DNA from: Carpediemonas membranifera
Taxonomy: Eukaryota; Fornicata
DNA length: 46,357 nucleotides
Reading direction: 5' to 3'
Assembly (NCBI GenBank): GCA_019828565.1
Contig: JAHDYR010000061.1
Coordinates: 1 to 46,357, forward strand
Shown: positions 8,892 to 17,902 of the stretch, one piece after another
Layout of the letters: every line of letters begins with the position of its first letter
How positions within the stretch are numbered: position 1 is the first letter of the stretch
Notes under the pieces: model-generated
What the model saw: the letters and a program-made list of their open reading frames with translations, nothing else
Databases searched by the model: none
Told to the model about the DNA's origin: nothing
Translations under genes and position numbers: made by a program

Positions 8892-10129
8892 TTACTGCTC
8901 CGACTGTTGAACCACCGACTTGAAGTTCTCAAGGCAATCGTCACAAAGACGGATCTTGGGAATATTCACGCCGTCAATGACGACCTTCACGGCAGTGGTG
9001 CCCATACAGCCCTTGTTACCACAGAACCAGTGCCCACACATCCGACAATGATATACCGAGGCGTTCTTCTGGCATGCGAAACAAGTCTTCTCCTGGACAC
9101 AAGCCTGGCATGTGAACTTCCACGAGGCCTTCTTTCTGTTGGCTTCTTTCGTCCAGTTGGCAGTCTTTAGAACATTTCTCCGGACGAGCAGGCACGCAAA
9201 CGGAATTGTCATGAAAGTTCCTGCCGCACTCTCCACACGAGACAAACTTTGACGTGTTGAGATTGCCAACCCAGTCCAAGCTGTGGCAATGGCCGCAACA
9301 GAAGGCAAGCATCCTCTTCTGCAAGTCAAGGAGGTTCTCTCCATCATCGTCAGAGTCTGAATCTGCGGTTACCGGCCGTTCTTTGAGCTGAGAGAGATCT
9401 TCCGACATGCGCTGTGTCATGCGATGGACGTCATCGAGTAGCATGACGTCACGCTTAGAGATAGACTCAGAGGGTCGAACGGGGTCAACCTTCACCTCCT
9501 GCTTCACTTGCGGCACGGAATGGGGGATTTCTGCTGTCTTGAAAAACGTCTTCGTCCGACCAGTAAATATGTCGGGTGCCGAAAGGTCCACCAGATTAAG
9601 GGACAGAGGACGCGAATCAAAATTCTGGGGGACGTCCAGGCCAACTCTCGTGAAAATCTTCTTCATCGCGGTCAGAAGCTCCGATCGCACCGGGTTGGGG
9701 GCCCGAGAGAGGTTATGAAACACTCTCGAAGGAGCCTGATCAGAAATGCCGATGTTGCAGTGGCAAGACTGGGTTGCCCACTCCTTAACATGCCCAATGA
9801 CAAGCCTACCCTGCGATACAGCCGTGAGGGACTTGATACCATCAAAGAATGTCGGATCAGGGTGGCAGGGCTGCAAGTACACCGAGATGATGTGATTGTA
9901 GGCATTCGCCACCTTACGGACAGATAGACCAGTCATATCCGTTCCAAACACATCAACGGTGATGCAAAAAGAATGCCTTGAGCATACCAATCATGAGAGC
10001 CGACCTGCATTCGCTCTTTGCGGCGTCATTCCACCTGACCATCGGCTTGCGTTTCTGAGAGTTCGTCTCTCGGGTGTCCGGAGTAGTTCCTTCATTTCCA
10101 CGCTTCATCTCTAGTTCCGTGGCTGGCAT
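8892..10129 (-). pseudogene. Treble-clef zinc-finger protein, cassette 1 (two frameshifts)
   Basis: Paralogue of the intact gene at 16539-17855. It probably starts at the ATG at 10129 (MPATELEMKRG), 74 bp from the divergent 851-aa gene. A one-base shift in a T run near 9972 and another near 9175-9200 break the frame; read across them, the product aligns along its length with the other copy. It has an N-terminal helical region, a middle with VKQE and VKVD (SUMO-acceptor-like), an acidic patch (DSDSDDDGE), then CGHCHSLDWV, CxxCGRNFH, CQAC, CFAC, YHCRMCGHWFCGNKGC and a final CDDC. This is a RING/PHD/FYVE-like array of Cys/His pairs. It could be an assembly error in a live gene instead of a pseudogene. 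Confidence 0.6.
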
Positions 10130-10173
10130 TAGATGATCTTCTCGAAGTCACGCATTTTTAGGATTTTTAGAAT

Positions 10174-10191
10174 CTTTAGAATTCTTGAAAG
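10174..10191. promoter_or_regulatory. CTTTAGAATTCTTGAAAG element in divergent promoter
   Basis: A palindromic core AGAATTCT lies between CTTT and AAAG in the 74-bp space between two divergent start codons. It resembles the CTTTAGAA/TTCTAAAG inverted repeats before the HEPN-like genes. Shared regulation is inferred. Confidence 0.35.
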
Positions 10192-10203
10192 AGCGACTGA
10201 CAG

Positions 10204-12759
10204 ATGGCGCTTCAACTGAAGTGGAAACTGTCTAACGGATCTATCTATGCTCCGGAGGGCACTGATGACATCAATACCATCCTTTGCAGCGTCTGGCTCT
10301 CGATTGACGCAGTGGATCGCCGTATTAACGGATTTGATACCTCCAAACACCAGCAAAGGCTCGAGCTAGCCCGCATCGCGCAGGAACTAATCAATATCGG
10401 CGCTGTATCGCGTGAGGCTATTTCTAGCAATCTCTACCCAGCGCCATCATCCACTAGCATCTCAAAGGAGAAGAAGGCACACCGCTCTGGTCCCAGTCAC
10501 CTTTACGTTGGTGCATATGTTCTGCATTCTGATAGCGTCGGCCTCGAGGCAGAGAATGCTCGTCTACGAAAGCGTATTGCTGACACTGAACGTCTTCTGC
10601 AGGTGTCCAACGAGCTCAGGGCCATCACGATCGGCGTGAATGCAGTCAATGACGAGATTCACATCATGCAAGCCCTTGCACAGAGACTCAACCTTGACAT
10701 TATCAACATCAAACAGGTCACAAACCAAGTCAAGTCGCTTCAGTGCAGCATTCGGAACATCGCAGACGTTGAAACCATTGTCAAGTCGCATAGGAACTTG
10801 AAAAAGGCCCTAAAGGGCTACATACCCATGGCGATCACTCAAGAGACACGAGCAAAGAGGACGGACAAGGATCACCGCGAGTATGACCTCGACCTGATTA
10901 CCCACGTCGACGCAGACCTCGAACAAGTCAACGCTACATTCGACGGCGACGACTATAACACTGAAGTGCTCAGAGGTACGACGGTGTGCATCTTCTACGA
11001 ATCGGCAATGAAGCGAAGTGCACATTATGACGTGATGAAGAGAGCCGGTCTCAACCCGCGTCTCCAGTCTAGCGGCAGGTATTCCCATGTGCAACACGCT
11101 GAGTTTGACCTCATGCGGTACTATCGCCAGGCGGTGGCTTCGCCTATCGATCTCGAGACGTCAAGGGCTGCTCGTAAGAACGTGGGCAAGCAGTTGACAG
11201 CGCAGACTCAAGCTGAAGAGACTCAGACAGTGCCGCTTGATCTTCTCGTCTGGGTCGATGGATGGCGAGGGTTGACTACATCTGTGAAGGTTCGGTTTGT
11301 CGATATCTCCGGCAAAGTCTTCCCGTCAGGCGGAACACCACCCTTCCGCATACTCGAGTACAACGGACCAGAGAAGCGCATTGGAGAATTCTTCGACTTC
11401 ATCGAGCGCTCAGTCGAGAGTACCCATCGCGAGGCACTTGAGGTGAGAAATACCGGTCTCCTGTGCCGTGTCACCCGCGTTATGTTCATCGCAGACCACC
11501 CAGCGATGTCAAAAGTCTGTGGAACCTTGATTGGCGGCAGCTATCCCTCTCCATTCAGCTCGGTACATGCTGACAACAAGGCCTGGAGCCCATTCGGTCT
11601 CACCCCACGAAACACGATTGCAGACGTGATGTATGCGAAGAAGATGTCTGTTGAGGACAAGACAGTCCTGGATAGAGAGAAGAAGTGGGGGTCGTTCTAC
11701 AACAAGAAGAATAAGTGCATCATGCCCAGCCTATTTGAGAACTCGGATGACCCAACTCTCGATAGGGGCAAAATCTTCCTTGTCCCGCCGATCATGCACC
11801 TCAGTCATGACTTCGTCTCCTTGATACACAACATTTGTCGGATGTTCAAGCCAATTGAGGTCGACCCAGACTCTACCCCGGAGGAAATCAAGACCAAGAA
11901 GGCCAGAAACGCTGACCTCGCCAGGCTGGCTAAGTTTGAACCTCCCAGTCGCACGACTGGCTGTAATGAGCAAGTGAAGGGGAGGAAGATGATCGCGTCA
12001 ATTGGAAACAGTCTCTACATGGCATTCCCTCCCCCCGTTCAGCCACTTTTCAGACTCGTTGCCTACCTGCAAGAGCATTATTACTCTCACGAGGAGGCCA
12101 CGGATGACATTATCACCTGGCATCGACTGACAGCGTTGCTTGTTCACCTCTTTTCACTGACAATGTGTCTGAACACGACCAGCACCGTGTCGGAGTCTAT
12201 TCCAATCCGGCCGCCGTCTAAGGTAGCCAAGAAGGCTCCCTCCATCGACACACTTCATGGCTTAGCGCGAGTTGCTGTGTTGCCGGAGATTCAGTCAAAA
12301 ATCCGAGTCCCACTTGGCCGGATCATTGAGGAGTCATTCGAGCGCGACTTTATTGGCAATCAGGACAGTAGAGTACACTTAAGGCGCAACCAGATGGTCC
12401 TTGAGAGAACGATATTGAAGGAGCAGGTCGAGTTGTTTTACCGATTCCTCCGTGGCGTCGTCTCGTATGGGCGACAGTCAACAGACGTTCCCCACCAAAT
12501 ACGTCTGAAGACAATGCGCGTCCATCGCTGCTGCAAGGACGCCAAACACTGGATCCGTATTCGGAGCGAGGGCACTGGAACATTGGACGAGGGAGACTGT
12601 CAGAAACTGTTACCTCTGTTTGAAGGTCAAGTGGATGGTCTATGGAAGAAGGTGTTGAGGCAGGTAGGGCTCGTGTTTGACGGGCAATGGTTAGACATCG
12701 ATGTCCATGAGGAAGGAGAGATCTCACTGGATGTGTGCATCTGCGGCAAGTATGAGTAA
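10204..12759 (+). CDS. 851-aa transposase-like protein (RNase H-like fold candidate), cassette 1
   Basis: Single-exon gene, paralogous over its whole length to the gene at 17903-20476. A helical/coiled N-terminal region (about 1-200) precedes a core. The core has VWVDGWRG with D352, then PPFRILEYNG, then FIADHPAMSK with D431, then GGSYPSPF and PPIMHLSHDF (about 528-537). This order (DG..., P-hydrophobic strand, ..DxPA, GxY..., hydrophobic-MHL) matches by eye a family of transposase-derived animal proteins with an RNase H-like fold. The third catalytic acid is not identified. A conserved tail has NEQVKGRK, HYY...WHR, and a Cys-containing RVHRCCKD block. It is divergent from the zinc-finger gene (74 bp) and convergent with the OTU-like gene. 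There are no membrane segments. The fold is inference; existence of the gene is not in doubt. Confidence 0.8.
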   Translation: MALQLKWKLSNGSIYAPEGTDDINTILCSVWLSIDAVDRRINGFDTSKHQQRLELARIAQELINIGAVSREAISSNLYPAPSSTSISKEKKAHRSGPSHLYVGAYVLHSDSVGLEAENARLRKRIADTERLLQVSNELRAITIGVNAVNDEIHIMQALAQRLNLDIINIKQVTNQVKSLQCSIRNIADVETIVKSHRNLKKALKGYIPMAITQETRAKRTDKDHREYDLDLITHVDADLEQVNATFDGDDYNTEVLRGTTVCIFYESAMKRSAHYDVMKRAGLNPRLQSSGRYSHVQHAEFDLMRYYRQAVASPIDLETSRAARKNVGKQLTAQTQAEETQTVPLDLLVWVDGWRGLTTSVKVRFVDISGKVFPSGGTPPFRILEYNGPEKRIGEFFDFIERSVESTHREALEVRNTGLLCRVTRVMFIADHPAMSKVCGTLIGGSYPSPFSSVHADNKAWSPFGLTPRNTIADVMYAKKMSVEDKTVLDREKKWGSFYNKKNKCIMPSLFENSDDPTLDRGKIFLVPPIMHLSHDFVSLIHNICRMFKPIEVDPDSTPEEIKTKKARNADLARLAKFEPPSRTTGCNEQVKGRKMIASIGNSLYMAFPPPVQPLFRLVAYLQEHYYSHEEATDDIITWHRLTALLVHLFSLTMCLNTTSTVSESIPIRPPSKVAKKAPSIDTLHGLARVAVLPEIQSKIRVPLGRIIEESFERDFIGNQDSRVHLRRNQMVLERTILKEQVELFYRFLRGVVSYGRQSTDVPHQIRLKTMRVHRCCKDAKHWIRIRSEGTGTLDEGDCQKLLPLFEGQVDGLWKKVLRQVGLVFDGQWLDIDVHEEGEISLDVCICGKYE

Positions 12760-13164
12760 AGAACGAAAACATGATTGGTAGTTATAGATCACGAGAATAG
12801 GCATTCTCATCCGCATTGCGGAGAAAAGGAGTTGATGTTGTATTAAGAAAAGGACGAATGCATTATCAGCCATTTGAATGCATGGCTCCGAACTACACGC
12901 GTCTCGGCGTTGATATTGGTTATTAAATGCACTGCTGGTAACATATTGAGGGATTTCGTCACTGTACTCGAATGCACAAGTGTGCAGTTTATGCTTTCTC
13001 GGCCAGCCGACGATATTTACCACCACAGACAGCTGCATACAGGCTGTAGACTAGACATATACAGCAGGCTGAGTAATATAGCACCATACCCACCTACAAA
13101 CCGCGAATCAACCTCAAGGTCACATAAACATAAGCGATACGGTCGGTATATCAATCCTTTACTC
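12760..13164. other. Intergenic region shared with the 1.1-kb repeats, with structured site
   Basis: No gene. 12800-12860 (GCATTCTCATCYGCATTGC..., AGTTGATGTTG) matches 42012-42080 and its tandem copies. The structured site follows at 12973. The two convergent genes on either side end within it or at its edge. Confidence 0.6.
12973..13010 (+). other. Palindrome + TTTATG + hairpin site (copy i)
   Basis: TGCACA AG TGTGCA (12973-12986) overlaps GTGCAGTTTATG, followed by TCGGC CA GCCGA (12999-13010). Relative to TCGG CCAA CCGA in the 42-46 kb repeats, two loop bases have become an extra base pair, so pairing is kept or extended. Confidence 0.7.
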
Positions 13165-14709
13165 TTACTTCTTCACTGACCATCTCCTCCTCTTCAGCCC
13201 GGGAGGAACCTTGCGCAGAGTGGCGTGTCCCCTTGTCACTTCGACCGCATACTCGATTTCCCACTCGCGACACTGTTGGGCAAAACACGCCAGGGCGCTC
13301 TGGCCGTTTTCGTTGGGCTTAAACGCGACATGTGTCACTTTGCCCTCCTCAGACTTGCTAAAAACGTACATGCCGACGACTGGATCGATCTTTGGGTCAA
13401 AATCCCGGACAACATGGAGGTATGCAACGGACTTTCCAGTCATTGAGCACCAGGCTTCAACAGCCCACTGAGTCAACCACTTCTCCTGTATGATTGGCTT
13501 ACCGATGTTGCCCTCCTCCGTGACAGTGTGTACACTGCACACTTCATGGAAAAGTTCGTCCCGGAGACCCTCCTCGGGTCGCCTGTACCCCGGAGTGGCC
13601 CGCCGGTTCATCTCTATCGCTTCCTTGTATATCTGCTCGCGGTAGTTGTCCGCCTTCGTCTCCGCTGCACACTGCTCTTCATTCGTCATCGTCTCCCAGC
13701 TCTTGAACGCATGAGGCTCCGTGACGCCCTCGATCATCATGAGGCAGTGTGTTATACAGTTGCCGTGGGGCAGGGTTTTGTATCTGACCCACTGCTTGCT
13801 CTTCTCCAGCTGATTGGCGACGTCAACTCTAAACTTGACTTCCCTGCTCCTCATCTGCTCGGAAGCTGGGTCGACGTGGTCGACCTGGACATATTCAACG
13901 TCCGACTCAGCCTCGAATGCCACCTCGTTGTCTGCCTCTTGCTCCTTATCTGCCTCACGCTTCTCCTCTGACTCTGCATTCACCTCTGACTCAGCCATCT
14001 CGTTCTCCTGCTCCTCCTCCTCTGCCTCACCCTCCTCCACTGGCTCCTCTTCCTCCTCTGACTCCTCCTCCGAGTCCTCTGGCCTGGCCTTCTCGGGCGT
14101 GATGATGAGGGCCTTGCGCTTCACAGACATGGCTGCCTGCGCCTCGTCCGTATCGCGTCGGGGACAGGAAGTCCTGGAGACTGTGCCAGACTGTGGCGGG
14201 ATGGGGCTGCATGGGAGTGATGCATCCATGGACTTGTCAGCGTCATAGGCTGCCTCTCGCTCAGCCTGCTGCTGCAGAAGGCGTCGATGCAGCGTGATGA
14301 CTTCCTCACTCTTTGCCGTCAAGCTCTTCCTCAACTGCTTGACTCTCTTCTTGTATCCTCGAACAATTTTGTGATAGTAATCGATGATAGCGCCAGTACC
14401 TGGGGGGAGCAGGGGCGTACCTTCTCCCGCGGGGGTCTCCAACCATTCCAGGGCGATGATGTACTCTTCGAAGTACGAGCGGCAGGAGTGCTTCATGTAA
14501 GCAAGGTCTGCCTCCTTGCTGCGCACCCTGGCAACCATTGCTGTGACATGGTCGCGCACAAGCGCGTTGGTGGATGTCGCGTTGCGCCACGCCCGAACCT
14601 TGACACTCAGCGCCTCTTTTTCGATACGCGCGCCCTCATTCTCCTTGGCATACTCAGCCCTCTTGGAGTTCTTGAAGGCTGTGACAGCGGCCGACTCAAA
14701 CGCCTTCAT
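13165..14709 (-). CDS. OTU-like cysteine protease gene, copy 2
   Basis: A continuous 514-residue frame. Residues 1-210 are almost identical to the middle of copy 1 at 1839-3598: helical, with LEWLETP, a coiled coil and a Ser/Pro-rich stretch. Residues 212-290 are a very acidic tract. The C-terminal domain (about 300-470) has LPHGNC with C318 as candidate nucleophile, WLTQWAVEAW, and THVAFKP with a candidate His. The usual Asp before the Cys is Asn/Gly here. The C-terminal domains of the two copies are only distantly similar, so the gene is a mosaic. The N-terminus is truncated: a TGA lies just upstream, where sequence from another module is joined at 14757. It is convergent with the 851-aa gene. 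Confidence 0.7.
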   Translation of the reverse strand: MKAFESAAVTAFKNSKRAEYAKENEGARIEKEALSVKVRAWRNATSTNALVRDHVTAMVARVRSKEADLAYMKHSCRSYFEEYIIALEWLETPAGEGTPLLPPGTGAIIDYYHKIVRGYKKRVKQLRKSLTAKSEEVITLHRRLLQQQAEREAAYDADKSMDASLPCSPIPPQSGTVSRTSCPRRDTDEAQAAMSVKRKALIITPEKARPEDSEEESEEEEEPVEEGEAEEEEQENEMAESEVNAESEEKREADKEQEADNEVAFEAESDVEYVQVDHVDPASEQMRSREVKFRVDVANQLEKSKQWVRYKTLPHGNCITHCLMMIEGVTEPHAFKSWETMTNEEQCAAETKADNYREQIYKEAIEMNRRATPGYRRPEEGLRDELFHEVCSVHTVTEEGNIGKPIIQEKWLTQWAVEAWCSMTGKSVAYLHVVRDFDPKIDPVVGMYVFSKSEEGKVTHVAFKPNENGQSALACFAQQCREWEIEYAVEVTRGHATLRKVPPGLKRRRWSVKK

Positions 14710-14759
14710 CTCCTTCTCCGTGAAGGTTGCCTCGATGTTCTCGTTCGAGGTCTTGACTC

Positions 14760-15006
14760 AGGTATTCTGGCCATGCCTGGTACTCTCAAATCATCTATAC
14801 TGCTCTGTGGTTCATTTATAGTTCATATCGTATGGTCCTGATGGACTTATAGTTGTTGATGTTGTTTAGGGATTATTGTTGCTTTAATGATGCTCTGCGC
14901 CCGCTTACTGATGTTTCTTAGTGTTGTACACATGCCTACTACGTTAAAGCCGCCAGTATTCTTTCTATTCTTAAGTTCCTCATTTCAGTCTCGTTGCGAG
15001 CATAAA
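14760..15006. repeat. Inverted duplicate of 1184-1429, joined to a truncated OTU-like gene
   Basis: This is the reverse complement of the block upstream of OTU-like copy 1. The junction with coding sequence at about 14757 removes the first exon and intron of that gene. A matching 65-bp piece of its far end (TTCTTTCTATTCTTAAG to the site) is also found at 28945-29010. Confidence 0.85.
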
Positions 15007-15034
15007 GTGCGAAATAGTGGCCAATTGGCCACTA
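14990..15034 (-). other. Palindrome + GYGCASTTTATG + hairpin site (copy b)
   Basis: Read on the minus strand: the perfect 20-bp palindrome TAGTGGCCAATTGGCCACTA (15034-15015), TTTC, then GCACTTTATG and the hairpin CTCG CAA CGAG (15000-14990). Confidence 0.85.
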
Positions 15035-15125
15035 CGATATCGGCAATTAAGACAGTAACAGGAGCGTTTGGTGCGCAGATCAAGACTTTTTAACAATATC
15101 AACAAACGGTTCACTCACTTTCTCG
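15035..15125. repeat. Block shared with 29022-29113 and inverted 32936-33025
   Basis: Follows the palindrome and contains ACAGGAGCGTTTGGTGCGC and CTTTTTAACAATATC. The copies end together at ACTCACTTTCTCGT and then diverge. No coding frame is supported. Confidence 0.8.
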
Positions 15126-16324
15126 TCATACTGTCAATTCCTTGACTTCAAGTCAAGTTTTTGTGACTTAAAGTCAAGGCCAAAACTTGACTTTAAGTCA
15201 AGACGTTTGAATTAATCAGAGGAACCAGGCTCTGTCAGTAAATAAGAATGGTATGGCTGGGTAGCAGTACTAGTTCTCTATTCACTGCATTGATGGCTAA
15301 CTGTGGGCTAAGCTGTGACCTGAGTATGGGTGACTTCTTCTTGACGACGAGAGCCATTTTTTTCAAGTTCGACCACTTTGGCTCTGTCCCCTTCGCAGTT
15401 TTTTGCAGGATCTGATCTACACCAGTAGTGCTTGTGATCCAACAAAAATCTGCGAAGGGGACAGAACAGATCTCGAGATTTTTAGCAAAAGACTCGGGCC
15501 GAGTCGAGAGGCGTTATTGATGAGCGCACAGCTCAGGGAATTTTTCTACGCTGCAACTAAAAACCAAGAGGCCGAGTAAACACAAGTATTACTACACGAT
15601 GATGCCCAGACCGTCGTGTAAGGAGAACATTCTTGGGCGGTCAACGCGAAGAAAAAGTTAAAGTTATTGAAATTAAAAAGACGGCAATGTACTCGCCCTT
15701 GGCTGAAACCTCAGGCATAATGGTTTCAGGTGTGAACTCTTCCAATTGGGGGAGTTATTGTCATTGTTCAGGTTAAGGTCACGCCGCCTGCATGAAAAAA
15801 ATTGGTAATGACGGAAGCAATGTCGGAGATATCCAGAAATGGCTGTGATAGAGCTCATAGCAAGACAGCATTCGAGATATGTGCCCATCTGAGCATGCTT
15901 TCGCTCATTCTAGATGGCATAAGCCTCTTTTCCCACAACTAATCAATATCAAGTCGGCTTTTACTCAGTATCGCTCGCTCAGACATCTGAAACGTCCCGA
16001 TTGGCAACATAACCCTGCTGGAACAGTGAAGTGGCGAGCATAGAGTTCCATTGATGACGAAAGGTTGCGACCGGCAAGCGCCTGATTCATACGGCCATTT
16101 GGGGCGGTGCGAGAGTCAATCTCGTTAATGAAAGGTAGGATGATGCGCGTATGAGTGTTTGTAGGGTCACTAACGACCTTAATGACGAGTTAGGACGTGT
16201 GTGGCAGGGCCGTGCGCTGCCGGAATACACAGGGCAGATTCGCCCCGTTGATTCCAGAAGCTCGCCGCTCTTCCACGCACGATAGTCAATACAGGGATAG
16301 ATACACATCTGGACCTCTTTTATA

Positions 16325-16352
16325 CAGCCAACCAGGCTCCGCATAAACTGCG
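16325..16352 (-). other. GYGCASTTTATG site with hairpin (copy j2)
   Basis: Reverse-complement copy of site j1: GCGCAGTTTATG then AGCC...GGCT, pointing away from the FIDSR start codon at 16361. Confidence 0.55.
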
Positions 16353-16360
16353 CATTTCAG

Positions 16361-16591
16361 ATGACGCCCGATGAAGAAAACACACGAGCGACGCCGGTAT
16401 CGCCGGCGAAACGTATAGCATTAACGATTGAAGGGATAGAATTGGAGCTAGACGTTGTTTATGGGATTCAACGAGCGCACTTCATTGATTCTCGCATTGA
16501 TGGTGAATTGGAGCAGATGAAGCGCTGCACGGCAAGGATCAAGACATTTTGTTCATACTACATAGCAAATTACAACGAGTTTTCGATGTGA
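16361..16591 (+). CDS. Small FIDSR-motif protein, cassette 2
   Basis: Function is unknown. A 76-residue protein from the ATG at 16361 (MTPDEENTRATPV) with the core IELELDVVYGIQRAHFIDSRIDGELEQ. Its last codons overlap the 3' end of the convergent zinc-finger gene by 53 bp. It is related to the gene at 8416-8622 and nearly identical to the frame-altered copy at 4211-4432. It has one cluster of Cys/Tyr residues near the end (IKTFCSYYI), no signal peptide and no zinc-binding pattern. Confidence 0.5.
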   Translation: MTPDEENTRATPVSPAKRIALTIEGIELELDVVYGIQRAHFIDSRIDGELEQMKRCTARIKTFCSYYIANYNEFSM

Positions 16592-17855
16592 ATAGATCAG
16601 TAAATAGAGAGAAAACCTGTAGCAGCCGATAAACACTGTCAGTCAACAGCCCAACCGAAGACACGCCAAAACACAAGCACAAGTCAGTTTTACTCAGTTT
16701 GATTCCCGCAATTGCAGAGTAGTTCTCATGGCAGTCTTTGCAGAGCTTATATGTCACTCTTCGGGCGTCGACAACTCCGGTGATCGTTTCGCTCTCTAAA
16801 CATCCCTTCAGACCGCAGTACCAGTGGCCACAGATCCGGCAGTGATAAGCTTTGGCGGCCAGGTTCATCTTGCCACACTCTGCGCACTCATCCCGAGCAC
16901 ACTCTGGGCAGACCTTCTTCTTCCAGGACTTGGAACACTTTGAATGGAACCAACGCTTGCATGAGTCACAGAATGGATGCATGCTGCTGCCAACGTTGGT
17001 CACCCAGTCTAGACAGTGGCACTTGCCGCAGCCGTAGCTGAGGCGACGGAGCTCCAGCTGCACAAGCTGCACGTTTTCTTCGGCGGGCTGGGCAGACCGA
17101 CCCTCTGCCTCTTCAACAACATCTTCATCGCTGGAATCATACTTCGACCGCTTCATGTCAAACTTCTCATTCAGCTGGAGAAGATCTCTGTGGACCAGCT
17201 GAAGTCTATCATCGAGGTCGTCACGTTCTCTGCGGGGAACTGGATCGGGTTTCACGTTGCCAAGGATGCTGTCTGGTGCTTCGCTCTTCACATCGGCACA
17301 TGCCGGAGGTGGAGTGCGAACGGCAACCATGGTTCTGACTGTCTTCTTGCTGCCTCGATACGGAACCATGTTTCTCACATCCTCACAAGGCAGACCACGC
17401 GGAACCTGAATCGATCTGCTTTCGATATCCTTCAAACCAACAAGATCCAGAATCTCTCGAACGGCATCCGTCATGATGGAGGTGTTGCTGTGCCTTTTCA
17501 GCGCGGTAACCTGATGGAAGATGCGACTGGTGTTGTAGGCGATGGTGTAGCCGATCCTCACACCCCACTTCCGCACGTGACACTGGGCAAATCTTCCAGT
17601 CGTCATGTTCTTGTTCTTCTCATCTTTGGAGACGATAAGAAGCTTCTCAAACATGACTGAGATCGGGACAAGGATATGCTTCACTTGGTTGTTGAAGGAG
17701 TTCACGATTGCTTCGGCGGATAGGCCAGATTGCTCATCATCAACGTCGTTTGAGATGACGAAGAACGTATCAAGCATTGCAGCAGCAAAAATGGCACGGC
17801 ATACGGTGATCTTTCTGTCAGAAAGAGACTTTATAGCCTTACTGTCTTCTACCAT
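16539..17855 (-). CDS. Treble-clef zinc-finger protein, cassette 2 (intact)
   Basis: A 438-residue single-exon protein. The N-terminal 130 residues are helical with no recognised domain. The linker at 185-210 has VKSE and VKPD, SUMO-acceptor-like motifs found in the same place in the paralogue. An acidic patch lies near 242-250. Residues about 276-376 hold an array: CGKCHCLDWV, CDSCKRWFHSKC, CPEC, CAEC, YHCRICGHWYCGLKGC and CKDC. The RWFH-x2-C and HCRxCGHWYC parts resemble PHD and FYVE-type cross-brace fingers, so a chromatin- or ubiquitin-related role is possible. The tail after CKDCHENY is hydrophobic/Cys-rich and longer than in the paralogue. It is divergent from the 859-aa gene with 47 bp between start codons, so one short bidirectional promoter must serve both. 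Confidence 0.8.
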   Translation of the reverse strand: MVEDSKAIKSLSDRKITVCRAIFAAAMLDTFFVISNDVDDEQSGLSAEAIVNSFNNQVKHILVPISVMFEKLLIVSKDEKNKNMTTGRFAQCHVRKWGVRIGYTIAYNTSRIFHQVTALKRHSNTSIMTDAVREILDLVGLKDIESRSIQVPRGLPCEDVRNMVPYRGSKKTVRTMVAVRTPPPACADVKSEAPDSILGNVKPDPVPRRERDDLDDRLQLVHRDLLQLNEKFDMKRSKYDSSDEDVVEEAEGRSAQPAEENVQLVQLELRRLSYGCGKCHCLDWVTNVGSSMHPFCDSCKRWFHSKCSKSWKKKVCPECARDECAECGKMNLAAKAYHCRICGHWYCGLKGCLESETITGVVDARRVTYKLCKDCHENYSAIAGIKLSKTDLCLCFGVSSVGLLTDSVYRLLQVFSLFTDLFTSKTRCNLLCSMNKMS

Positions 17856-17902
17856 ATGGATCTAAAGGAGAATTTCAGTGATTTTTGGTTTACTAAGTGA
17901 GT

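Larger units (their letters stand above)
15130..16745. repeat. Inverted partner of 4046-5673
   Basis: Carries in reverse the CTTGACTT palindromes (15140-15205), the CTGTCCCC hairpin (about 15383-15469), the TATA box, structured site j2 (about 16325-16352) and the FIDSR gene. It continues into the intact zinc-finger gene, so this copy is the more complete one. Between 15206 and 16310 I see no supported gene. Confidence 0.9.

Noticed and set aside
10204-12759. 850-aa protein as a viral polymerase
   Set aside because: No GDD/SDD or YxDD motif or polymerase motif order was found; the Asp blocks fit an RNase H-like core better.
14990-15034. Structured site as a simple core promoter
   Set aside because: Its orientation and distance to genes vary: upstream of OTU copy 2, H2 and H3, but downstream of OTU copy 1, the 859-aa gene and the acidic genes.
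16087-16344. 85-aa minus-strand frame downstream of the TATA box
   Set aside because: Only part of the DNA recurs near 8.7 kb, and there the reading frame is not kept.
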